Assembly (NCBI GenBank): GCA_015233625.1
Contig: JADFXK010000005.1
Coordinates: forward strand, 1-34,533
Length of the DNA: 34,533 nucleotides
Direction of reading: 5' to 3'
DNA from: Deltaproteobacteria bacterium
GTDB lineage: Bacteria > Desulfobacterota > JADFXK01
Below, piece by piece: positions 9,330 through 17,943 of this stretch. Within the stretch, counting starts at the first letter, position 1; the number at the start of each line of letters is the position of its first letter. A model generated the notes under the pieces. That model saw only the letters and a list, made by a program, of their open reading frames with translations, searched no databases and had not been told where the DNA came from. The position numbers and the translations under genes were made by a program.

Positions 9330-11252
9330 TTACAGATGCCTGCCGCGGGAATCCTGGCGGTCCAGGATGTCACGGGGCGCCCGGCTGACAAAGCGGCTCG
9401 GGCCGGAACCGAAATTACCATAAAAAGAATGGCCGGAGGTGTCCGGATAGGTGATAAACAAAAAATCCTTGGCCCGGGTGGCGGCCACATACATCAACCG
9501 CCGCTCTTCTTCCAGGGATTCGGCGTTGTCCAGGCACTTTTGGGGCGGGAAATAGCCTTCCTGGGCCCAGATAATGAAAACCGCCCCCCACTCTAATCCC
9601 TTGGCTGAATGAATGGTGGATAAGGTCAAATTGGCCCGATTCTGGCGGCGGTCCATCAGGTCGGCCTGGGAACTGGGCGGGTCGAGGGTGATATCGGCCA
9701 GGAAATGCTCCAGCGAGCGGTACCTGGTCATGATGGTTTTGAGCTGTTCGATCTCCCGGTAGCGTTTCGGAAAATCGTCATATCTTTCTTCTAAGACCGG
9801 GCCGTAAAAAGTCATCAGGCTGTCGAGCGTATCGGGTAAAGATTGGCCTGGATTCGCCGCCGTCTCCAACGCCTCGACCAGTTTGAGCAAGCCTTCTCGG
9901 GTGGCTCCTTTAGCCGGAAAATCCTTCAGCTGCCGCCAGGTCCGCCCTTCCTCAGACGCAAAGTTGATCATATCTCGGGATTTCTTCGGCCCGACCTTGT
10001 CCAACATCAGGAGCACCCGATTAAGCGACAGGGCATCTGACGAATTCTCCAGGATGCGGAGAAACGAGACAATATCTTTGATATGAGCGGATTCGACGAA
10101 CTTGAATCCTCCGTATTTAGTGAAGGGAATAGCCTGACTATCCAAGGTCACTTCCAGGTCGAAAGAATGAAATCCGGCCCGAAACAACACGGCCATCTCG
10201 GACAAGGCCAGCCCCTGGGCCTTCAATTCCTGGATGCGTCGGACGACAAACTGAGATTGATCGTTCTCTGTTCGGCACTCCACCAAGGCCGGCCGGGCCC
10301 CGGTTTTCCGGGTGGTGTACAGGCATTTGGTGTATTTAGTCTGGGCGGAGCTGATAATCTGGTTGGTCAAGTTCAAGATGGGTTGGCTGCTGCGATAGTT
10401 CTGCTCCAGTTTGATAACTTTGGCGCCCGGAAATTCTTGGGGGAAATTCATAATGTTTTTAAAAGTGGCGCCCCGGAAGGAATATATCGACTGGGAGTCA
10501 TCTCCGACGACCAGGACATTGTTATGGACCGAACTGAGTTGTTTGACGATGGCCGCCTGCAACAGATTGGTGTCCTGATATTCATCCACCATGATGTACC
10601 TGAAGCGCTGGGATAATTCAGATCTGACGGCCTCGTTTTCTTCCAGCATTTGCTTGAACATGACCAGCAAGTCATCATAGTCCAATAAACCGCTGTCCCT
10701 TTTGTACCGGGCATATTGGTCGTAGATGGTCTCCAACTGGTCCAGCACGGGGAAAAATTGGGGGAATTCTTTTTTCAAGACGTCATGGAGGTTCAAGGAC
10801 AGATTCCGGCACTTGCTGACGATCTGGACCACCGTTCGGGTCTTGGGCAGCCGGACTTTACTTTCCTTGGGCATGGACGGCTTGAACTGGGAAATGGCTG
10901 ATTCCATGTCGGCCTGGTCCAGGATGACGAAGTTGGGCGGCAGTCCGATGGCATGGCTATAGCGACGAAGACAGGCATTGGCCGTGGCGTGGAAAGTCCC
11001 GCCGGAGACATCACTCAATTCATGATCGATTAACTGGCCGGCCCGGTTGAGCATTTCCTGGGCGGAGCGGCGAGTGAAGGTCAGGAGTAAGATGTTATTG
11101 GGGGGGACGCCGTCCTCCACCATTCTGGCCACCCGATAGACCAGAGCCCGCGTCTTACCACTCCCGGCTCCGGCAATAACCAGGCAAGGACCGTCCTGGA
11201 AGAACACCGCTTCATATTGAGATTCATTAAGTTCTTTGTCGTATTGAATCAT
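9330..11252 (-). CDS. UvrD/Rep-family (SF1A) ATP-dependent DNA helicase
   Basis: AGAGSGKTRALVYRVA, YIMVDEYQDTNLLQ, VGDDSQSIYSFRGA, LEQNYRSSQPIL, STIHSAKGLEWGAVF, EERRLMYVAATRAKDFL. Confidence 0.93.
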   Translation of the reverse strand: MIQYDKELNESQYEAVFFQDGPCLVIAGAGSGKTRALVYRVARMVEDGVPPNNILLLTFTRRSAQEMLNRAGQLIDHELSDVSGGTFHATANACLRRYSHAIGLPPNFVILDQADMESAISQFKPSMPKESKVRLPKTRTVVQIVSKCRNLSLNLHDVLKKEFPQFFPVLDQLETIYDQYARYKRDSGLLDYDDLLVMFKQMLEENEAVRSELSQRFRYIMVDEYQDTNLLQAAIVKQLSSVHNNVLVVGDDSQSIYSFRGATFKNIMNFPQEFPGAKVIKLEQNYRSSQPILNLTNQIISSAQTKYTKCLYTTRKTGARPALVECRTENDQSQFVVRRIQELKAQGLALSEMAVLFRAGFHSFDLEVTLDSQAIPFTKYGGFKFVESAHIKDIVSFLRILENSSDALSLNRVLLMLDKVGPKKSRDMINFASEEGRTWRQLKDFPAKGATREGLLKLVEALETAANPGQSLPDTLDSLMTFYGPVLEERYDDFPKRYREIEQLKTIMTRYRSLEHFLADITLDPPSSQADLMDRRQNRANLTLSTIHSAKGLEWGAVFIIWAQEGYFPPQKCLDNAESLEEERRLMYVAATRAKDFLFITYPDTSGHSFYGNFGSGPSRFVSRAPRDILDRQDSRGRHL

Positions 11253-11536
11253 AATCCCTGATCACCGTCATTGATGTTGAATCGCCCTTGGCGAATAGGC
11301 GCCCGGCCAAATTTTCAAAAGAAAAATCCAGGACACCCGGCATGTCTCTTCTCGTCTCATTAGACCGGCCCTTACCTTCTATACCTAAAGGCAAATCTAT
11401 TTTCAAGGAGTTTTCCGCGACACGGCATTATTTGACCCGACCAGGCTGGATATTCGGCCGATTAAATCCGGTTCAGAAGAAGTTAAACCGGTTCTATGCC
11501 GGCAATTTTATTATCCGTTAGCTGCATCAAATGGTC

Positions 11537-11565
11537 TTGCCTTAGGTGAATTTGGCAGGTATAAT
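11537..11565 (+). promoter_or_regulatory. Sigma70-like promoter candidate
   Basis: ttgcct - 17 nt - tataat, about 340 bp upstream of the 11907 ORF. Confidence 0.4.
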
Positions 11566-11724
11566 TCTTGAGCATTAATCATAAAAGCCAACACGTCGGG
11601 TTCGCTTTGCCCGGAGTCGGCCGATAATTGCACTCATGCGGTAGATCGCGGTAGATCAAGAAAGAGCAAACATGCCGGACCTGAAAGGACATTCAGCCGC
11701 AGGGTATTCGTCCTTGCAACGCTT

Positions 11725-11759
11725 GGGATGTTTCTCTTTGCCTAAAGGGAAAACATCCC
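11725..11759 (+). other. Stable hairpin in leader region
   Basis: gggatgtttctcttt / aaagggaaaacatccc pair with one bulged A and one G-T pair, small loop. Confidence 0.55.
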
Positions 11760-11906
11760 TGTCATCGCCCTGACAAATGTCTTGGAAACATTCGCCAGAC
11801 GGTTCATACCCATCAGAAACAAATGGCGATACTCAGATGGAGCATTGATAAAACAATTAGATGAACTCGCCTCATATGGAGCCATTCAACCCGAAGAGGA
11901 GAAGCT

Positions 11907-12560
11907 ATGTTTATTGAGAATAAAGTAATTAAGGAAATATTTGAACAAATATGCCTGTTCGATCACTATACAATTTTGTGGGCTTTGGACATGGCGGAGG
12001 CATTAGGCAAAGATCCGGTTACGGGCGAAGAATCAGGTCTATCTTGTGAGGAAAAAATATCGAGGATTAATGAAATAATTTCTTCCGAGTATGCCAAGAA
12101 AAGTCATGAAGTTAAGGCTGGGGTAGCGATCAATAAGATCAGAACTATAATTGAGTCTTTGATTAAATCCGAAGGCGGCGACCCGTATAACTGGGAACCG
12201 GAAGAAGACCCCTGGCCCGGAAGATTTTATTTCCGCCAAATGAACGATTATTGCAAAATAGCTGAAGACCAGGTCCTAACCGAAGACGCTAAATCTATCA
12301 TCACCATGCTCTCTTTAACCTTCTGTATCGAAGACCGCCGGGAGCCTTCTCAAGAACAACTGGCCGTGTGGTTAAATAAGTCCGTGGCCCAGGTTCAGCA
12401 TGGACTTGAAGAACTGAGGGCCAACGGATGGATCAAAGTATCTTCTGAGGGGAAAGAGCTACTTCGTTTTTGGCCTGATGATTATCCCAGGAATAGAAAT
12501 CGCATAGGGCATTCTGAATTGGATATCCAATCGGCTGATTTAGAGTCAGGAAGAGAGTAA
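11907..12560 (+). CDS. Uncharacterised protein with possible C-terminal winged-helix/HTH
   Basis: 217 aa; gaggag SD; PSQEQLAVWLNKSVAQVQHGLEELRANGWIKVS resembles an HTH. Confidence 0.6.
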   Translation: MFIENKVIKEIFEQICLFDHYTILWALDMAEALGKDPVTGEESGLSCEEKISRINEIISSEYAKKSHEVKAGVAINKIRTIIESLIKSEGGDPYNWEPEEDPWPGRFYFRQMNDYCKIAEDQVLTEDAKSIITMLSLTFCIEDRREPSQEQLAVWLNKSVAQVQHGLEELRANGWIKVSSEGKELLRFWPDDYPRNRNRIGHSELDIQSADLESGRE

Positions 12561-12563
12561 AGT

Positions 12564-13118
12564 ATGGAGAATTTTTATATCGGGCTGGAACTACTTCATT
12601 TATGGGGAATTCAAGACTTTCAACTTCTTGATTTCATGGGGCAAGGGCTTAGGGCTTATGATCAACGAGGAAGACTTGTGGTTAGCTATGAGTCACTTTC
12701 AGAGTTAGATAAAGATGACTTCGCCCCTTTCAGTTTTAACCTTTCAAGAGAAAAGTATGAGGCCGAGGCCCAGTTAAAGGCCATCCAAACCTTTATATTT
12801 CGGCTTGAAGACGTTCGCCTGTTTGCTTTAGCAAATAGACTTCCTTCGCCACAGAGCAAAAAAGAACCGCAGGCGCCAGAGCCACCACCCCAACCCGAAG
12901 TGAAGGTGGAAACCCTATCCGAGAAACGATTTAGGGACAGATTGGCGTGTAGAAAAGTCGCTAAAAGGCTCTGGTTGGACGACCCATCAATTATGATTAC
13001 CAGTATGGTAGAGCGGCAAGAAGTCATCGAAGCATCCGGAGAAAGATCCGCCTCTGTCGTATACAGTTGGATCAGGGACTTGAGCCCATCCCATAAGCCG
13101 GGACGCCGAAAAAAGTAG
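12564..13118 (+). CDS. Uncharacterised protein, likely co-transcribed with the upstream gene
   Basis: 184 aa; 3 nt intergenic gap; Pro-rich linker then basic C-terminal domain CRKVAKRLWLDDPSIMITSMVERQEVIEA...VYSWIRDLSPSHKPGRRKK. Confidence 0.6.
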   Translation: MENFYIGLELLHLWGIQDFQLLDFMGQGLRAYDQRGRLVVSYESLSELDKDDFAPFSFNLSREKYEAEAQLKAIQTFIFRLEDVRLFALANRLPSPQSKKEPQAPEPPPQPEVKVETLSEKRFRDRLACRKVAKRLWLDDPSIMITSMVERQEVIEASGERSASVVYSWIRDLSPSHKPGRRKK

Positions 13119-13382
13119 AAGTCTTGGCGGCCGGAGCGACCCGGATCAGGCGGTTTACCGGGTCCTCACAGGGAAATTCGAATTCTCAAGAGAATTCACT
13201 CGGAACTTCGTCGAACAGTCACGACAGCCCCGCAGGGCGTGTTTAGCGGCCCGGCAGGCGGCGCCCGGCGACGGCCAAGAAAAAAATGAAGGGTTGAAGA
13301 AATCCCGCGTCGTGTGAAAAATTATGGTTCTAAATACTACACCGACTGAAGATTACATCATGTTCAAGACAGGAGATATCTC

Positions 13383-14447
13383 GTGCTTAATGAAATTGTT
13401 GAGATAAATAATTTCGGGCCTCTGGCCAAGGTGAGCTGGCCAAACTTGGGCCCGATCAATCTGGTAATCGGTGAAAACGACAGCGGGAAAACCTTTCTCT
13501 TGAAAGTGCTCTACAGCGTTATGCGAACACTGGAAGAATACAAGCGTGGAGAGGACCGGCGCACGGCCGCGGAAATTCTTGCAGAAAAGCTCTACTGGAC
13601 GTTCCAGCCGGATAAGATTGGGGATCTGGTCACTAAGGGAGCGGACGCGGCTTTGTCTTGTGCCGTCCAATTTGATGCGCATAGTTTCAAATATAGCTTT
13701 GGCAAGGATACGACCAGGCAGATTGCCACCTTGGAAAACCATGTGCCACCCCGTTCAAGCAATTCAATTTTTTTGCCGGCCAAGGAAATTCTGTCCTTGC
13801 TACAGATTATTCTCAAATCCCGCGAACAGGATAAAGAATTTGGCTTTGACGATACCTATCTCGACCTGGCTCGCGCCTTGCGGCAATCACCGAAGACTGG
13901 TGGAATTGGAAAGACTGGCGGTACAGGAGCAACTGGTCAAACCGGGGGTAAGGGCTATCCGGAATTTGGAAAGTCGCGTCAGAGCCTGGAGAAAATTTTA
14001 GGCGGCCGGATCGAATACGATGAAGCCACTGGACGGTGGCAATTCAAGAAGGGAAAGCAAAAGTTTCCGATCGGTGTTACGGCGGAAGGAATAAAAAAAA
14101 TAGCCATTCTCGATACGCTGCTGGGCAACCGCTACCTCGATACCAGTTCTATTATATTCTTTGACGAACCGGAATCCGCTCTTCATCCTGTGGCGATCTC
14201 TCAATTGCTGGACATTGTTGCTGTTTTGACCGACCAAGGTATTCAATTCTTCCTGGCCAGCCATTCCTATTTTGTGGTCAAGAAGTTGTTCCTAATCGCC
14301 CAAAAGAAAAATATCTCCATTCCCGTGATTTCGCCACAAGACACGAGATGGACCCCGGCAAACCTGAAGGACGGCATGCCGGAAAACGCAATCATCGATG
14401 AATCCATTCGGCTTTACAAGGAAGAAGTGGGGTGGGCACTCGCATGA
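13383..14447 (+). CDS. AAA ATPase (ABC/OLD/SMC-like, AAA_15/AAA_21 type)
   Basis: Walker A GENDSGKT, Walker B SIIFFDEPESALHP, ASHSYFVVKKLF; N-terminus LNEIVEINNFGPLAKV typical of this clade. Confidence 0.85.
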   Translation: MLNEIVEINNFGPLAKVSWPNLGPINLVIGENDSGKTFLLKVLYSVMRTLEEYKRGEDRRTAAEILAEKLYWTFQPDKIGDLVTKGADAALSCAVQFDAHSFKYSFGKDTTRQIATLENHVPPRSSNSIFLPAKEILSLLQIILKSREQDKEFGFDDTYLDLARALRQSPKTGGIGKTGGTGATGQTGGKGYPEFGKSRQSLEKILGGRIEYDEATGRWQFKKGKQKFPIGVTAEGIKKIAILDTLLGNRYLDTSSIIFFDEPESALHPVAISQLLDIVAVLTDQGIQFFLASHSYFVVKKLFLIAQKKNISIPVISPQDTRWTPANLKDGMPENAIIDESIRLYKEEVGWALA

Positions 14448-15004
14448 CGACGCAGCCCATCGGAGAATCTAAGATGACCTTTGGCCCATACCCTGATGGG
14501 CATTGCTTTTATATTGAGAAGAGTGCGACCTATCAGAAGATTCAGCAAGGTGTGAAAATGGCGGAGTTTCTCCTTCTCCGTTTCAGCCATGGTAAACCTC
14601 CTGTCGTCTGGGTGGTTGAGGCAAAAGAAAGCGCACCGCACCCCGAAACTGAGGGCGATGAAACTAAAGCCGGTTTTGATAAGTTCATCGCAGACGTGCG
14701 TGAAAAGCTGGTCAATGCATTTTCCCTGTGCGTAGCTTCCTGTCTTAAACGACATGCGCAAGCTGAAGAGGAACTTCCAGAACCATATAAGGCACTGGAT
14801 CTTTCTGACGTGGGGGTCCGGTTTGTGCTGGTTATCAAAAATCACAAAGACGACTGGCTTGATCCCATTCGGGACGCTCTAAGAAAATCGTTTCAGGCCA
14901 CGGTCAAAACTTGGGCGCTATCGCCTACTTCCGTTGTTGTTCTCAACGAGGTGCTGGCAAGACAACATGGTTTGATCCTTTCGGCGAATGGGAGAATTAC
15001 ATGA
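14444..15004 (+). CDS. Small partner protein with PD-(D/E)XK nuclease-like motif (ATG start overlapping the upstream stop)
   Basis: ATGA overlap with the ATPase gene (ATG 14444-14446, TGA 14445-14447); EFLLLRFSHGKPPVVWVVEAKES is E-X16-EAK. The ORF track uses GTG at 14432. Confidence 0.6.
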   Translation: MTTQPIGESKMTFGPYPDGHCFYIEKSATYQKIQQGVKMAEFLLLRFSHGKPPVVWVVEAKESAPHPETEGDETKAGFDKFIADVREKLVNAFSLCVASCLKRHAQAEEELPEPYKALDLSDVGVRFVLVIKNHKDDWLDPIRDALRKSFQATVKTWALSPTSVVVLNEVLARQHGLILSANGRIT

Positions 15005-15063
15005 CCAGCATGGCCAAAAGCATTCTCGAAAAGACAACCCTAGAAAGAAAGGAATCCAAGCAT

Positions 15064-15663
15064 ATGAGACGCAAACACTGCGAAATAACCGACCCGCAAG
15101 AGATTGAGCGAATTCTCTGTTCCGCCACGATCGGGCGATTGGCCACCCATGGGGCGGACGGCTATCCTTATATTACCCCGGTCAATTTTGTCTTCTACCA
15201 GGGGAAGATCTATTTCCATTGTGCCCCGATGGGCGAAAAATTGGATAACTTGTACGGAGATTCCCGCGTCTGCTTCGAGGTGGACATTCCTTTGGCCTAT
15301 ATTGATGCCGGGGCTAATCCGGGGCGACAGGTCAACCGGCTGCATCAATTCTACCATTGCGTGATTATTCGGGGCGAAGCGAATGTCATCCCGGACGGGC
15401 CGCTGAAGTTAGCCGCGCTGAACGCCCTGGTGGCCAAACATGAAGGTGATTCCGGTTGGGAGCCGGTCAACGAGCACACGCTCGGCTACCAGGCCTGTAA
15501 GGTCGTCGAAATTCTGCCGGACTACACCTCAGCCAAGAGTGACCTGGCCCAAAACAAGACTCCCGAAGACCGATTGGCCTTAGCCCAATATCTGAAGACC
15601 CGGAATCGGCCCGGCGACCGGGAAACCGTCCAGGCGATGGGATTTGATCCGGACAATCTGTGA
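15064..15663 (+). CDS. Pyridoxamine 5'-phosphate oxidase-family / flavin-nucleotide-binding (NimA-like) protein
   Basis: MRRKHCEITDPQEIERILCSATIGRLATHGADGYPYITPVNFVFYQGKIYFHCAPMGEKLDNL. The listed 14911 start is probably too far upstream because it overlaps the 15004 gene. Confidence 0.85.
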   Translation: MRRKHCEITDPQEIERILCSATIGRLATHGADGYPYITPVNFVFYQGKIYFHCAPMGEKLDNLYGDSRVCFEVDIPLAYIDAGANPGRQVNRLHQFYHCVIIRGEANVIPDGPLKLAALNALVAKHEGDSGWEPVNEHTLGYQACKVVEILPDYTSAKSDLAQNKTPEDRLALAQYLKTRNRPGDRETVQAMGFDPDNL

Positions 15664-15723
15664 CGGGGTGGTTGCTCGATGCTGGTTAATGTCATCGTCT
15701 TCAGGACAGGGCAAGCGCCCTCA

Positions 15724-15882
15724 TTGTCTGAACCTTGATTACGCTGATTTACGGATTTACTATGATGTTTGCGGCTTCAAGGCCAAACATGAAATCCCAC
15801 GGCTTACCCGGCACTCCAACATGCGGATATTCTGCCTTAATCATAGTTCTTCATTTAATCAGCGTAATCAAGGTTCAGACAA
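15724..15882. repeat. 26-bp perfect inverted repeat element
   Basis: ttgtctgaaccttgattacgctgatt (15724-15749) / aatcagcgtaatcaaggttcagacaa (15857-15882); inner ctatgat/atcatag also pairs. Confidence 0.85.
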
Positions 15883-16002
15883 CGAGGCGGATTCCAGTCC
15901 AAGCCGCACCTTAATTCAACGTCATCGGGGCGTTGCCCTGAGCCGTTAACATATTTGCATCGCACCAAAATATACCACGAACCCGTCACCAAGAGAGAAG
16001 CC

Positions 16003-17943
16003 ATGGCCTGCTGTAAATGCAATAGGACGGATATAGTCTTCACTGATCCTGATAAAAGGGAAGCCTACTGCCTGTTCCATGCTCCGGTGGACAAAAAAGG
16101 GATGACTGCGGCGGAATTCCAGGAGCAGGTTCTTCGTGAGATAGACCGGTCAAAAGCAGCGGATGAGAAATACTGTGATGTATCGGGCGCCATCTTCCCC
16201 GAGGTAGACTTCCGTGACACCACATTTTCCCATATCATAGACTTCGACGGCGCTACATTTACCCAAAAAGCCGACTTTAGCCGAGCCACATTTAACCAGC
16301 ATGTCTACTTCCGCGGCACCAAATTTACCCAGGACGCAGTTTTCAGCCACGCCACATTCATCTGGGCCAACTTCGGCGGCGCCATATTTACCCAGTGGGC
16401 CGACTTCAGTGGCGCCACATTTACCGAGAAGGTCAGCTTCAAGCTCGCCACATTTACTCAATGGGGCTTCTTCAGCCACGCCACATTTACCGAGGACGCC
16501 GACTTCCGCTACGCCAAATTTACTCTGGATGCCGATTTCTCCGGCGCCTCATTTATCAAGGTCGGCTTCAGCGGCACCAAATTTACCCAGGACGCAGTTT
16601 TCAGCCACGCCACATTTACCGAAGCCGCCGACTTCAGTCTCACCTCATTCAGCGGGGATGCAGAGTTTATCGAAGCCGAATTCGCCCTGGCCTTCTTCAA
16701 CGGAGCCAAATTTGACCGGGCCTTCTTCATTGGGGCCATCTTTAACCGGGATACCTACTTCAGCGAGGCCGAATATACCGTGGAAGCATCCTTCCGCGAA
16801 GCCGTCTTTACCGAAGACGTCTATTTCAGTGAGGCCAAATTTAGCCGGGCCTTCTTCGATGATGCCGTTTTTATCCAAGACGCATATTTCCGTGAAGTAA
16901 AATTTACCCAGGATATTTATTTCATTCGCACTAAGTTTGAACAACATGCTGATTTCAAGAATTCTTTTTTTGAAGGAACTACAGTATTCGAGGACACCAA
17001 GTTCCATCAGGCTGAGTTTAAGCGTTTATTCATAAAGGAAAAAGTATTCTTTATCGATATCGACCTGACGAAAGAAATTAGTTTTCTCCAAACCGACTTG
17101 CGCCGATTTCAGTTCGAGCGCTGTCTGTGGCCCAGAGCGCGCCGGTGCAAATGCTGCCGGTGGCTCGGAATGCGCATGTTTCAGTTCAAGTGTTTCCAAT
17201 GGCTAAAAAAAAGAGATTGGCTCCGAGGCCGGGAAGTCCTCTGGGATGAGCTATCGATCGACTTGCTCGACGCGAAATCGACCGAAAATGATAAGGCCGA
17301 AGTGGCCCCGGACTTTGTCACGGTGGGCAATCTCTACCGGCAGTTAAAGCAGAAATATAAAGAGGAGCACAATGAGTCGGAGGCGTCCAAATGGCATTAT
17401 AACGAAAAGGAGATGTTTCGGAAAAGCAGCAAGTGCCGAGGACTCTTTCTGGTCCCTCTAACCTATCTCTACTATTGGTTCAGTGGCTACGCCGAGAGGC
17501 CAGTCCGGGCCGGGATCATGCTGATTTTGCTATTCATGTTCTATGTGGGAGTAATGGCCGGCTGTGACTTGGAATTCACCTCTTTGCCCTCGGTTCAAGC
17601 TCCGGTCAAGGCCGCAGTACTAGCACCGGCACCGCCTCAGGCTCAGACAAAGGCCGCAGAGTGGGCATGGTTTCAAGTTCCGTGTCAAGACTCGGGCAAC
17701 AAGCAAACTGTCTGCCTGAACTTGATAGCTATTACCCGCTCACCGGAACGCATCTGTAAAGACCGGACGGCGTGGAAGCATTTAGTGGTCGGTTCATTTG
17801 AACAAATCTTTGCGGTCAAAGATCCCTATTTCAAGCCGGCAACCTGGCCGGGTCGAGCGTGGAACCTCGCGCTGACCAGGCTGCTCATCCCGCTTCAGGT
17901 CATCTTTTTTGGTTTGGCCGTGCGGAACCGATTCAGACGATGA
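16003..17943 (+). CDS. Pentapeptide-repeat membrane protein with N-terminal zinc-finger-like motif
   Basis: MACCKCNRTDIVFTDPDKREAYCLFHAP (CxxC...CxxH), long run of A(D/T)F-type repeats (ADFSGATFTEKVSFKLATFTQW...), C-terminal hydrophobic segments MLILLFMFYVGVMAG and LLIPLQVIFFGLAVRNRFRR. Confidence 0.8.
   Translation: MACCKCNRTDIVFTDPDKREAYCLFHAPVDKKGMTAAEFQEQVLREIDRSKAADEKYCDVSGAIFPEVDFRDTTFSHIIDFDGATFTQKADFSRATFNQHVYFRGTKFTQDAVFSHATFIWANFGGAIFTQWADFSGATFTEKVSFKLATFTQWGFFSHATFTEDADFRYAKFTLDADFSGASFIKVGFSGTKFTQDAVFSHATFTEAADFSLTSFSGDAEFIEAEFALAFFNGAKFDRAFFIGAIFNRDTYFSEAEYTVEASFREAVFTEDVYFSEAKFSRAFFDDAVFIQDAYFREVKFTQDIYFIRTKFEQHADFKNSFFEGTTVFEDTKFHQAEFKRLFIKEKVFFIDIDLTKEISFLQTDLRRFQFERCLWPRARRCKCCRWLGMRMFQFKCFQWLKKRDWLRGREVLWDELSIDLLDAKSTENDKAEVAPDFVTVGNLYRQLKQKYKEEHNESEASKWHYNEKEMFRKSSKCRGLFLVPLTYLYYWFSGYAERPVRAGIMLILLFMFYVGVMAGCDLEFTSLPSVQAPVKAAVLAPAPPQAQTKAAEWAWFQVPCQDSGNKQTVCLNLIAITRSPERICKDRTAWKHLVVGSFEQIFAVKDPYFKPATWPGRAWNLALTRLLIPLQVIFFGLAVRNRFRR

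Noticed and set aside
13180-13197. gaattctcaagagaattc palindrome
   Set aside because: Small 8-bp-arm palindrome with no supporting context
9330-15004. UvrD helicase + ATPase as a Gabija-like system
   Set aside because: The helicase is on the opposite strand at the end of a housekeeping block, about 2 kb from the ATPase, and the ATPase lacks an evident TOPRIM domain
15064-15663. PPOX gene as a third component of the ATPase module
   Set aside because: Same strand but has its own upstream region and belongs to a common, widely distributed flavin-binding family; no specific evidence of linkage
16301-16900. 199-aa Ser/Pro/His-rich ORF (and 16395-16715) in alternative frames
   Set aside because: By-product of periodic pentapeptide-repeat codons in the real 16003-17943 gene
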